Shown here: positions 25,224-33,684 of the stretch, in pieces
Layout of the letters: every line of letters starts with the position of its first letter
How positions within the stretch are numbered: the first letter of the stretch is position 1
NCBI RefSeq assembly: GCF_003600155.1
Contig: NZ_QWLD01000003.1
Span: forward strand, 124,001-188,000
DNA length: 64,000 nucleotides
Direction: 5' to 3'
From: Nesterenkonia muleiensis
GTDB taxonomy: Bacteria > Actinomycetota > Actinomycetes > Actinomycetales > Micrococcaceae
The notes under the pieces: generated by a model
The model's database searches: none
What the model saw: the letters and a program-made list of their open reading frames with translations, nothing else
What the model was told of the DNA's origin: nothing
Position numbers and translations under genes: made by a program

Positions 25224-27014
25224 ATGAGAGGCGAATCTGTTGACCTGCCTGTCGAGATTCCCGGCTCGGCCCCGCTGAACATCCGCCTGCAGTCCCTGCT
25301 GCAGCACCCGGCATCTGCCCAGGATGAGGCGCAGTCTGCCCGCGGATGGGTAGACCTGGCCTATGAGGCCGCCTACGGTGAGCGCTACTCCGCCGCCGCC
25401 GCTGCTGCCGAGCGTGGCCTGACCGCACCAGGGTCCGAGGACCCGGAGAACCGTCTGATGCTGCTGCGGATACTCTCCGGGGTCCATGAGATGCGTGGAG
25501 AGTCCCAGCTGTCGGCACCTTTCCTGCGCGAACGCATCGAACTGCTGCGCCAGCTGGGCCGCACTCGTCAGGCTGAGATCGAGGCCCAGCTGGGCCCGAT
25601 GCTCCTGCGCGAGCCTGACCGGGTCGAGGCGGAGATTCTGAGCCGGATGGCCGAGGAACTCGACGACGGTGAAGGGCCCAGCGTGGAGCGGGCCGATGTG
25701 CTCTCCTCACTGGCAGTTCGCTGCCTCCACGACGAAGGCCCGGAAGCCGCACTGCCGCTGATCAGCGAGGCCTGTGAAATCCTTGCGACGTTGAACCGGG
25801 CCCAGGCCCTGGCCGCCGCGCGGATGTTCTTAGCCCACGCTCAGCTTCTCTGCGATGATCCGGAAGCAGCGCTGACCACCGCCGACCAGGTACTCAGCGA
25901 ACCGGCCAACCGTGCAGTCCGCGGAGCCATGGCCATGCTGCGCGCCACCGTCCACCACCATGCTGATCGGCCAGCAGAAGCCGCCGGCGACGCGATGGCC
26001 TCAGTGGAGCTCTACTCGAGGTGCGGTGTCCGCAAGGGAGCCGCCTCCGCCGCAGCCCTGCTGGCAGGCATCACCTCCAGCATCAACCAGGAAGAGACTG
26101 CTGTACTGGCCTGGCGGGTTGCGGTGCAGCAGGCTGAGCTGGGCGAATTCTCCGAATCCCGGATGCTCTCACTGGCCCTGGGCCAGCAGCTGCTGGAGAT
26201 GAACCAGCACGCAGAGGCGGAGAAGGTCCTCGATGCGCTCTCACTCAGGCTGGCCGGCGGGGAGGGCGACTATTCCACCCGCGGCCGTGCTTTGATGGGC
26301 CTGGGCCATGCGGTCACTCAGCAGAAACGCCCCCTGGAGGCGATGGCCCACTGGAATGAGGCTGCTGACCAGTTCATCGCCGCAGAAGAGGTCGATGAGG
26401 CTGCCCGGGCTCATCTGGCCGCAGGCGCGCTGGCAGCCTCCTTAGACCGGGTCGAGACTGCCCGCCAGCACTACGAACAGGGGCTTGTGCTGGCTGATCA
26501 GGGTGAGGACACCGATCCGCTGATGCTGCTGCAGGCCCTGCATTCTTTGGGACATCTGCTGTGCCGGCATGAGGAGGAGGCAGGCCTGGCCTATCTGGAC
26601 CGGGCGCTGGAGATTGTAGCCGAGCATGGCACTGACTGGCAGCGTGCTGACATCACCGATACCCAGGCCCGTTCGTTGACCGCGCTGGGCCGGGGCTCTG
26701 AGGCGGTGGCCGCAGCCCTGGAGGCAGCCGACATGTTCGCCGGCTGCGGGGATCAGGAGGCGGCCGCCGACGCTGAGATCTTCGCGGCCACCGTGCTGCT
26801 GCAGATGGACCAGCCGCAGGAGGCCGAAACAGTCTTCCGAATGGCCGCCGAGTTCCGGGAGGTCTCCGGGGCCCTGCTAGCGACCTCGCTCGAGGGCAGG
26901 GTTGAAGCCCTGAACGCCATGGGAAAGCACGACGCCGCCGCCCTGCTCAGCAATGAGCTGGAGGACCTCAGAGCACAGCTGGCCAGTGAGGAAGATCGCC
27001 CGCGGCCGGAGTAA
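25224..27014 (+). CDS. Tetratricopeptide-repeat protein
   Basis: A 596-residue all-helical protein built from many TPR-like units of about 34-40 residues, rich in Ala, Glu and Leu, for example AYEAAYGERYSAAAAAAERG and RAHLAAGALAASLDRVETAR. No signal peptide, so cytoplasmic; TPR arrays mediate protein-protein contact. The ATG at 25224 follows GGGGAAG closely. The 3' end overlaps the convergent phosphotransferase gene by 47 bases. The partner is unknown. Confidence 0.85.
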   Translation: MRGESVDLPVEIPGSAPLNIRLQSLLQHPASAQDEAQSARGWVDLAYEAAYGERYSAAAAAAERGLTAPGSEDPENRLMLLRILSGVHEMRGESQLSAPFLRERIELLRQLGRTRQAEIEAQLGPMLLREPDRVEAEILSRMAEELDDGEGPSVERADVLSSLAVRCLHDEGPEAALPLISEACEILATLNRAQALAAARMFLAHAQLLCDDPEAALTTADQVLSEPANRAVRGAMAMLRATVHHHADRPAEAAGDAMASVELYSRCGVRKGAASAAALLAGITSSINQEETAVLAWRVAVQQAELGEFSESRMLSLALGQQLLEMNQHAEAEKVLDALSLRLAGGEGDYSTRGRALMGLGHAVTQQKRPLEAMAHWNEAADQFIAAEEVDEAARAHLAAGALAASLDRVETARQHYEQGLVLADQGEDTDPLMLLQALHSLGHLLCRHEEEAGLAYLDRALEIVAEHGTDWQRADITDTQARSLTALGRGSEAVAAALEAADMFAGCGDQEAAADAEIFAATVLLQMDQPQEAETVFRMAAEFREVSGALLATSLEGRVEALNAMGKHDAAALLSNELEDLRAQLASEEDRPRPE

Positions 27015-28233
27015 GCCCGAGCAGCACCTCGGCACAGCGCAGCCTGTGCTCGGCCTGAGCCTCCCAGCCGCTGCGGCGGGTGTTTCGCGCCCCGGAGACC
27101 AGGGACAGCGTCACCGATGCCGCACGGATCCGCAGGGCTTCAGGGTCCACCCCTTCAGCGAAGGCGCGGGCGAACCGGTCGAAGGCAGCCGGGGCGTGAA
27201 TATACCGGAAGTCCACTGCCGGCAGCACTGCCAGGTGCCCGAGGAAGCAAGCCAGATCGTCCACCCTGTGGCCCGGGCCCAAGGAGTCGACATCCAGCAG
27301 GCAGGAGATCTGCGGGCCCGTCAGCAGCAGATTGGCCTCATAGAAGTCACCGTGGGCCGGTACCACCGGGCCGCGGTCAGTCACCTGCAGCCCGGCAAGC
27401 ACCTCATCCTCCAGACGCCGGATTCTCCGCTCACAGACCGGCAGCGCCGAGACGGCAGCTGTGGCGTAGGAGGGCAGCCGGTCCGTCCATGCGTCGCGGG
27501 AAGGAAGTGTCAGCACCTCTTCGGGCAGAGCATCAAGCAGCTCAATGAAGTCTGCCGGACGGACAGCTGCGGCACCATCGGCCAAAAAATGCTCGGCCAG
27601 GGGGACCCCTTCGCCCTTCCTCAGAGCCACCACGTCACTGACCGGGTCACCGACCGTCACCGGAGCGGGGACACCAGCCTCCAGCAGCATCCGATGCCTG
27701 GCGACTAGGTCAGCGGCCCGGTCTTTGCGCAGAACTTTGAGATAGATCCTTCGACCGTCGGAGAAATCCGCAGCAAGGACCGCCCTTCGCAAGGGCCGGT
27801 AGCTGATGGTCTCCAGGGAGATCAGCTCAGCGCCCTCGCCCCAGGTGGCGGCCACGGCGGCCGGAGAGGCAGCAAGCGGCAGCCCTGGCAGCACAGGGTC
27901 CATGGGGTGCTGCCAGGCCACCAGCTGGCCGTGGTCGGAATCAAGCCGGACCACGTCACCGGCCCCACGGGGGATGCGTTCGCTGGTGATTCCCACATAG
28001 GTCTCCGCGGCGGCTGAGACGCGGTAGATGCCGGTGACTCCAGCACCGGGCCGGTGCTGGACGGCTTCCATCATCACCGCTGCGGGGTTGATCACCTGAT
28101 TGGGCAAGACATCTGTGATCAGCGGGTGAACATCCTTTGACTGGAGGAACTCCAGCTGCTGAGCCTCTTGTTCCACCCGGGACCGGGCCGGTGCCGCTCG
28201 CGGCATTGCGGTCGGCGGATTCAGCGAGGACAT
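26968..28233 (-). CDS. APH-family phosphotransferase (kinase-like)
   Basis: A 421-residue protein. The C-terminal half is an aminoglycoside-phosphotransferase/choline-kinase-like fold with VPAHGDFYEANLLL (HGDxxxxN catalytic loop) and CLLDVDSLGPGHRVDD (metal-binding Asp). The N-terminal 180 residues form an extra domain with RIYLKVLRKDR as probable ATP-binding Lys. It phosphorylates a hydroxyl of a small molecule; the substrate is not evident, and a resistance role is not implied. Its last codons overlap the end of the TPR gene on the other strand. Confidence 0.8.
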   Translation of the reverse strand: MSSLNPPTAMPRAAPARSRVEQEAQQLEFLQSKDVHPLITDVLPNQVINPAAVMMEAVQHRPGAGVTGIYRVSAAAETYVGITSERIPRGAGDVVRLDSDHGQLVAWQHPMDPVLPGLPLAASPAAVAATWGEGAELISLETISYRPLRRAVLAADFSDGRRIYLKVLRKDRAADLVARHRMLLEAGVPAPVTVGDPVSDVVALRKGEGVPLAEHFLADGAAAVRPADFIELLDALPEEVLTLPSRDAWTDRLPSYATAAVSALPVCERRIRRLEDEVLAGLQVTDRGPVVPAHGDFYEANLLLTGPQISCLLDVDSLGPGHRVDDLACFLGHLAVLPAVDFRYIHAPAAFDRFARAFAEGVDPEALRIRAASVTLSLVSGARNTRRSGWEAQAEHRLRCAEVLLGLTPAAGDLPHWPAVL

Positions 28234-28256
28234 GCGGTGAGGCTACCGGAGTGTGC

Positions 28257-29327
28257 TCAGGCGCGCCTGCGCTGGAGGACCTTGTCCAGGTCCATGGACT
28301 CATGCCGGGCGCCCTCCGCCGACTGTTCGGGGCTCTGTGGTGTTCCCGCATCATGCTGCTTGAGCTTCACCTCACCTGCCGGTGCTGGTTTCTCCTGCTC
28401 GATCGGCTCCGGCTCGGGCCTCTGGGCCTTATCGGCCACCATGTACTTGGCCGAGGGCACCTCACGGACATTCCAGGATTCTGCCGGTGTCACCTCAGCA
28501 GACTCACTGGCCTGTGACTGGTCGAAGATCACGGCCTGAGACACTGGGGACGACGCTGTGAAAAGCCGCTCGGCGCTGGTGGGCAGGCCGTCTTCATCCA
28601 CGCTGATCAGTGAGTCCGGCCCGCCCTTTCCTCCTGGCTCGGCGCTCAACGCATCGAAGGGGGCTTGGGCGCCGTCGTCCTTCTGGGCGTGGTGCCCAAG
28701 GCCCAGCTCGGCGGCGGCCGCAGCGGCGCTGCGTTGGCGCTGTGCGGCATCGGCGGCAATGTCGGGATGGGTGTTCATCGCCTCCTGCATGACCCGCTCC
28801 ACCCGCTGACGGCGTGCAGCCCGGCGGCGCACCGCTGCGGTGATCTGCAGACCTGCCAGGGAGAAGAGGAGCACCCCGGCACAGACCGCTGGAACCAGCC
28901 AGGACAGCGCGGCGACGAACGGCACGGCCACAGCTGTTGCGGCACCGCCGATCAGGGCGAGCACCCCCAGCAGAGCAAGGGCGGTGCGGCCCCAGTGGAT
29001 GCGGAAGGGCGCTGATGCTGCTGCGCGATCGGTATTGGTGTTCTGCTTCATCTCTGTCCTGACGGTGGTGCTCATCTGTGCCCCTCTGTTGACTGTGCGT
29101 GTGCCACGCACCCTCCGGCCGCGCTGCACACGTCTGCGCGCAGCGCGGGCCTGCCGGGTGGTCAGCCCGTTCTGTGGCAATGGCTGCCTCGGCAGCCGTT
29201 GGGCCCTGAGCATCAGCGCCGCCAGGAAGAGCCCGGCGACCAGAGGGATGAGGACTGAGGTGTGGATGGGCAGGCTGGGGATCATCTCGATGATTCCGGC
29301 CTGCAGTGGCCGGAGGCCCAGCGTCAT
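28257..29327 (-). CDS. Membrane protein with long cytoplasmic tail
   Basis: A 356-residue protein. One helix near residues 20-40, a strongly basic segment (TTRQARAARRRVQRGRRVRG), then two helices (about 115-165) followed by a long acidic, Ala/Gln/Pro-rich tail with no known domain. The ATG at 29327 has GGAG six bases upstream; a GTG four codons earlier is an alternative. It ends 23 bases from the start of the phosphotransferase gene and may be cotranscribed with it. The family is not recognised. Confidence 0.65.
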   Translation of the reverse strand: MTLGLRPLQAGIIEMIPSLPIHTSVLIPLVAGLFLAALMLRAQRLPRQPLPQNGLTTRQARAARRRVQRGRRVRGTRTVNRGAQMSTTVRTEMKQNTNTDRAAASAPFRIHWGRTALALLGVLALIGGAATAVAVPFVAALSWLVPAVCAGVLLFSLAGLQITAAVRRRAARRQRVERVMQEAMNTHPDIAADAAQRQRSAAAAAAELGLGHHAQKDDGAQAPFDALSAEPGGKGGPDSLISVDEDGLPTSAERLFTASSPVSQAVIFDQSQASESAEVTPAESWNVREVPSAKYMVADKAQRPEPEPIEQEKPAPAGEVKLKQHDAGTPQSPEQSAEGARHESMDLDKVLQRRRA

Positions 29328-29445
29328 AGAGGTCTCCACCTGCCCTGGTCTCTGGTCAGCTCAACTCTGGCGCGACGGGGGTGTCACTGATCTGTCCAGA
29401 GTATCGGATGAAGTGGGTGAACCTTGGACATAAACACGAACCTCT

Positions 29446-29475
29446 GTGACACCTGATCGGAGAGTCCGCCAGAAT
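29446..29475 (+). promoter_or_regulatory. Promoter for the quinone reductase gene, likely leaderless
   Basis: GTGACA (29446-29451) and CAGAAT (29470-29475) are separated by 18 bases. The start codon ATG at 29483 is seven bases after the -10 hexamer, so transcription should begin at or next to the A of the ATG. No Shine-Dalgarno sequence is present. Confidence 0.6.
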
Positions 29476-29482
29476 AGGTCTC

Positions 29483-30931
29483 ATGACTCCAGCGAACCCC
29501 CCTGTGCGTTTTGCCCCTGATCGAGTAGCCATCATCGGTGGCGGCCCCGGCGGCTATGAGGCAGCGATGGTCGCCGCCGACGCTGGAGCCGAGGTGACCA
29601 TCGTCGAGGACAAGGGGATGGGCGGGTCCGCGGTGCTCACCGATGTGGTGCCTTCCAAGACGCTGATCGCCACTGCTGATGCGATGCGGCGGGTCAACGC
29701 CTCCACCTCCTTCGGTGTCCGGTTCGGCGAATCCGGCGGTGACAAGTATGAGGCCGAGGCCTGGGCCGACTTCTCCAAGGTCAACCACCGGCTGCTGAGG
29801 CTGGCCGAGTCCCAGTCTCGGGATATCCATGCCTCGCTGCAGGCTGCTGGGGTGCGTATCATCGCCGGCCGCGGCCGCTTGCTGCCACCGCACCATGTGG
29901 AGGTCACCACTGGTGCCGGAGAGACCTCGGTGGTGGAGGCCGACGCCGTGATAGTGGCCACCGGGGCCCATCCTCGTGAACTGCCCAGTGCTCAGCCCGA
30001 CGGCGAGCGCATCCTGAACTGGACCCAGGCCTATAACCTCGCCGAGGTGCCGGAGCATATGATCGTGGTCGGCTCCGGGGTCACCGGCGCGGAGTTCGCC
30101 TCGGCCTACCGCCGGCTGGGCGCGGAGGTCACTCTGGTCTCCTCCCGGGACCAAGTGCTGCCCGGGGAGGACTCTGATGCGGCCTCGGTGCTGGAGAATG
30201 CGTTCCAGCGGGTGGGTGTGCGGCTGGCCGCCAGAACTCGGGCTGCCTCTGCTGAGCGGACTGAGAACGGTGTCAGCGTCACCCTCTCCGATGGACGGGT
30301 GCTGGAGGGCTCGCACTGCCTGATGGCTGTGGGCGGGATTCCCAACACCGCCGGCATCGGGCTGGAGGAGTGCGGGGTGGAGACCACGGAGTCCGGTCAT
30401 ATCCGGGTGGACACCGTCTCACGCACCACTGCGACCAATATCTATGCCGCAGGTGACTGCACCGGGATGCTGCCGCTGGCCTCAGTGGCGGCCATGCAGG
30501 GACGGATCGCGGTGGCTCATATGCAGGGCGGGGCGGTCAAGCCTCTGCAGCTGCACCGTGTGGCATCCAATGTGTTCACCTCTCCAGAGATCGCCACCGT
30601 GGGCGTCACCCAGGCCCAGGTGGATTCCGGGAAGTACCAGGCCGATGTGGTGAAGCTGGACCTGACCACCAATCCGCGGGCCAAGATGATGAATATTCGT
30701 GAGGGTTTCGTCAAGATCTTCGCCCGCCGGGGCTCGGGCACGGTGATCGGCGCAGTGGTGGTGGCCCCCCGTGCCTCAGAGCTGATCTACCCGCTGGCAC
30801 TGGCGGTGACCCACAAACTCCATGTGGACGACGTCGCCTCCACCTTCACCGTCTACCCCTCACTGACCGGCTCGATCGCCGAAGCAGCCCGGCGGCTGCA
30901 TCTGCACGTGCTGGACCCCGCCGACGGGTGA
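29483..30931 (+). CDS. NAD(P)H-quinone dehydrogenase (LpdA-type flavoprotein)
   Basis: A 482-residue FAD-dependent pyridine nucleotide oxidoreductase. Seen: FAD motif AIIGGGPGGYEAA, NAD(P)H motif VVGSGVTGAEFAS, second FAD motif IYAAGDCTGMLPLASVAAMQG, and a C-terminal dimerisation domain. Where dihydrolipoamide dehydrogenases have the CxxxxC redox pair, this protein reads GGSAVLTDVVPSK with no cysteines. The same change is known in the mycobacterial LpdA (Rv3303c) quinone reductase, so quinone is the probable acceptor. The gene appears to have a leaderless promoter. Confidence 0.92.
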   Translation: MTPANPPVRFAPDRVAIIGGGPGGYEAAMVAADAGAEVTIVEDKGMGGSAVLTDVVPSKTLIATADAMRRVNASTSFGVRFGESGGDKYEAEAWADFSKVNHRLLRLAESQSRDIHASLQAAGVRIIAGRGRLLPPHHVEVTTGAGETSVVEADAVIVATGAHPRELPSAQPDGERILNWTQAYNLAEVPEHMIVVGSGVTGAEFASAYRRLGAEVTLVSSRDQVLPGEDSDAASVLENAFQRVGVRLAARTRAASAERTENGVSVTLSDGRVLEGSHCLMAVGGIPNTAGIGLEECGVETTESGHIRVDTVSRTTATNIYAAGDCTGMLPLASVAAMQGRIAVAHMQGGAVKPLQLHRVASNVFTSPEIATVGVTQAQVDSGKYQADVVKLDLTTNPRAKMMNIREGFVKIFARRGSGTVIGAVVVAPRASELIYPLALAVTHKLHVDDVASTFTVYPSLTGSIAEAARRLHLHVLDPADG

Positions 30932-31019
30932 TCGGCAGGAGCTCTTGGCATGAAGGCCGGTGTCTCGGCGAGCGCGAGCCGTGCGCGCCGGCGGCATCAG
31001 CCCAGCTAGGCTTTGGTCC

Positions 31020-32693
31020 ATGACTGAGCCACGCACTCCCACAGCGGTTGATACTTTCGCCGAGGACTACTCCGCCAAAGCACTGGAGCTCTCTCCCGAG
31101 GAGGCCACCTACCTGGGCATCGGCGGCCATGAGACCGAGTACGGGGACTACTCGCCGGCCGGCAAGCAGCTGAAGGCCGAGCTCGACGCCGCCGCACTGA
31201 AGGATCTGGAGACCCTGACCCCTGCCGACCACACCGATGAGGTCACCCTCCACGCCATGCGTGAGCGGCTGGGCCTGGCGGCAGCCCTGCATGCCACCGG
31301 ACGTGAGGAGGTCAACAACATCGCCACCCCCGCCCACGGGGCCCGGCAGATCCTGGACCTGATGCCGCAATCCACCGACCAGGACTTCGCCCATATCGCC
31401 GGCCGGTTGGCCAATCTGCCTGCCGCGCTGGAGGGCTGGTGGGAATCGCTGCGGGCTGCCAAGAGCGCAGGGAAGGTCTCCGCTGCCCGGCAGGTGCAGG
31501 CCGCTGCCGGGCAGTTCGCCACCTATGCCGCCGAAGAGGGTCCGCTGTCGCAGCTGGTCGCAGCCGCTGAGTCCGCCGGGGTGAGCGGGGGCGTCGCCGC
31601 CGATGTCCGCAGAGGTGTGGAGGGCGCAGCCCATGCCTACCTGGACCTGTCACGCAGGCTCACCGAGCGGCTGCTTCCTTCTGCTCCTGCTCACGATGCT
31701 GTGGGCATCGACTATTACCGGCTGGCCTCGCAGAGCTTCACCGGTACGGTGCTGGACCTGGAGGAGACCTATCAGTGGGGGCTTGAGGAGCTTGCCCGGC
31801 TGGTGGCCGCCCAGGAGGAGGTCGCCTCAACGATCAAGCCCGGCGCCACCATCACAGAGGCCAAGGAGGTGCTCGACACTGACCCTGCCCGGAAGCTGCA
31901 CGGCACCGAAGCGCTGCAGGAGTGGATGCAGCGGCTCTCCGATCAGGCGGTCGCGGACCTGAAAGATGTGCACTTCGACATCCCCTCCCCCATGGATCAG
32001 CTGGAGTGCCGCATCGCCCCGACCACCGACGGCGGGGTCTACTACACCGGTCCCTCAGAAGACTTCTCCCGCCCGGGACGGATGTGGTGGTCGGTGCCGC
32101 CGGAGGACACCGAGTTCACCACCTGGGCCGAGACCACCACCGTCTACCACGAAGGCGTGCCGGGCCACCATCTGCAGATCGCCACCGCCGTGCTGGTCAA
32201 GGACAAGCTGAACTTCTGGCGGCGCAACGGCTGCTTCACCTCCGGCTATGCGGAGGGCTGGGCGCTCTACGCAGAGGATCTCATGGCCGAATTGGGCTAC
32301 CTGGATGATCCTGGGGACATGATGGGGATGCTGGATATGCAGCGGATGCGCGCTGCCCGGGTGATCTTCGACATCGGTCTGCACTGCGGCTTCCGGGCTC
32401 CGGCTGAATGGGGCTCCCAGGTGTGGAACCCGGTCAACGGCCGGGCATTCCTGCGCGAGCATCTGCCGATCTCCGAGGCGCAGCTGGAGTTCGAGCTGAC
32501 CCGCTACCTGGGCTGGCCGGGGCAGGCGCCCAGCTACAAGGTGGGTCAGCGGGTGTTCCAGCAGATCCGCGCGGAGCAGGAGCAGGCTGCCCGTCAGGCC
32601 GGGCAGGAACTCGACCTGAAAGCCTTCCACACTGAGCTGCTGCAGCTGGGCACTCTGGGTCTCGATACCCTGCGCTGGGCGATGCAGAGCTGA
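31020..32693 (+). CDS. DUF885 family protein (predicted zinc peptidase)
   Basis: A 557-residue DUF885 protein. The family motif HEGVPGHHLQIA (about residue 378) resembles a metallopeptidase HExxH-type site and is followed by SGYAEGWALYAEDLM, with the Glu that usually completes metal binding. It is mostly helical and has no signal peptide. The ATG at 31020 lies seven bases after a TAGGCT hexamer and has no Shine-Dalgarno, suggesting a leaderless start. It is followed by the purine nucleoside phosphorylase gene. Confidence 0.9.
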   Translation: MTEPRTPTAVDTFAEDYSAKALELSPEEATYLGIGGHETEYGDYSPAGKQLKAELDAAALKDLETLTPADHTDEVTLHAMRERLGLAAALHATGREEVNNIATPAHGARQILDLMPQSTDQDFAHIAGRLANLPAALEGWWESLRAAKSAGKVSAARQVQAAAGQFATYAAEEGPLSQLVAAAESAGVSGGVAADVRRGVEGAAHAYLDLSRRLTERLLPSAPAHDAVGIDYYRLASQSFTGTVLDLEETYQWGLEELARLVAAQEEVASTIKPGATITEAKEVLDTDPARKLHGTEALQEWMQRLSDQAVADLKDVHFDIPSPMDQLECRIAPTTDGGVYYTGPSEDFSRPGRMWWSVPPEDTEFTTWAETTTVYHEGVPGHHLQIATAVLVKDKLNFWRRNGCFTSGYAEGWALYAEDLMAELGYLDDPGDMMGMLDMQRMRAARVIFDIGLHCGFRAPAEWGSQVWNPVNGRAFLREHLPISEAQLEFELTRYLGWPGQAPSYKVGQRVFQQIRAEQEQAARQAGQELDLKAFHTELLQLGTLGLDTLRWAMQS

Positions 32694-32740
32694 GGAGCTG
32701 AAGGCCGCCCGGATCCGCCCAGCAGGGTAAATTGGATGTC

Positions 32741-33682
32741 ATGAGCACACTAGGCGGCACTGAGCGGGGCGAGGACCCCCAGACTTCTCCAGGCTTCGGT
32801 CACGTCATCGCCGAGGCCAGCGACCACGGCACCCTGCCCGATCCTGTGGAGCTGGCAGCCACCAATGATCCGACCAGCCTGCCGAACCAGCAGGCCGAGC
32901 ACGCCGCCAAGATGCTGCTGCAGGCCTCCGGGGTGGACACCATCGACCTGGCCTGCACCCTGGGCTCGGGCTGGGGTGAAGCCGCCGGGCAGCTCGGTGA
33001 GCTGGTCACTGAGATCGATGCCGAGGACGTCCCGGGATTCCACACCTCCGGTGTTCCCGGGCACTCTGGATCGCTGAAGGTCATCAGGACCGCTTCCAGG
33101 GCCCATGTGCTGGTCATCGGCGCACGGACCCACTACTACGAAGGCAAAGGGGTCGACGCGGTGGCCCACGGAGTGCGCACCGCAGCGGCAGCCGGAGCCG
33201 GCGCCGTCGTACTGACCAATGGCTGCGGCGGGCTGAACCCGGCCTGGTCCCCGGGCACCCCGGTGCTGATCAGCGATCACCTCAACCTCACCGGCACCTC
33301 ACCGCTGCGCGGGGCACATTTCGTCGATCTCACCGATCTCTACTCCCCCAGGATCCGGGGGATCGCCAAGGAGGTCGACTCCTCGCTCCCCGAGGGCGTC
33401 TACGCCCAGCTGCCGGGACCGCACTATGAGACGCCGGCGGAGATTCGCTATCTGGGCACCGCTGGAGCAGACCTGGTGGGCATGTCCACCGCGCTGGAGG
33501 CCATCGCCGCCCGGGCTGCCGGGATGGAGGTCTTCGGCATCTCGCTGGTCACCAACCTGGCCGCAGGCATCTCCGAAGAACCTCTGAGCCACCGAGAGGT
33601 CATCGAGGCCGGGCAGGAAGCGGCGCCGCGGATCTCCGCACTGCTGGCCCAGATCATCACCCGCACACTGGAGGAGAGCTGA
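32741..33682 (+). CDS. punA: Purine-nucleoside phosphorylase
   Basis: A 313-residue trimeric-type PNP that splits purine (deoxy)nucleosides with phosphate. Family blocks: TLGSGWGEAA (phosphate loop), RTHYYEGKG, NGCGGLNP, LPGPHYETPAEIR, GMSTALEAIAA and VTNLAAGIS. The N-terminus is about 30-40 residues longer than the core family. ATG 32741 follows TAAATT by seven bases; TTG 32732 with AGGG upstream is an alternative. The next gene, a phosphosugar mutase, begins two bases after the stop, and deoC follows, so the three form a nucleoside salvage unit that links purine nucleosides to pentose phosphates. Confidence 0.93.
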   Translation: MSTLGGTERGEDPQTSPGFGHVIAEASDHGTLPDPVELAATNDPTSLPNQQAEHAAKMLLQASGVDTIDLACTLGSGWGEAAGQLGELVTEIDAEDVPGFHTSGVPGHSGSLKVIRTASRAHVLVIGARTHYYEGKGVDAVAHGVRTAAAAGAGAVVLTNGCGGLNPAWSPGTPVLISDHLNLTGTSPLRGAHFVDLTDLYSPRIRGIAKEVDSSLPEGVYAQLPGPHYETPAEIRYLGTAGADLVGMSTALEAIAARAAGMEVFGISLVTNLAAGISEEPLSHREVIEAGQEAAPRISALLAQIITRTLEES

Positions 33683-33684
33683 CC

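Noticed and set aside
29384-30400. Long minus-strand frame opposite the quinone reductase gene
   Set aside because: It is the antisense shadow of a high-GC gene; the plus-strand product has all FAD/NAD motifs.
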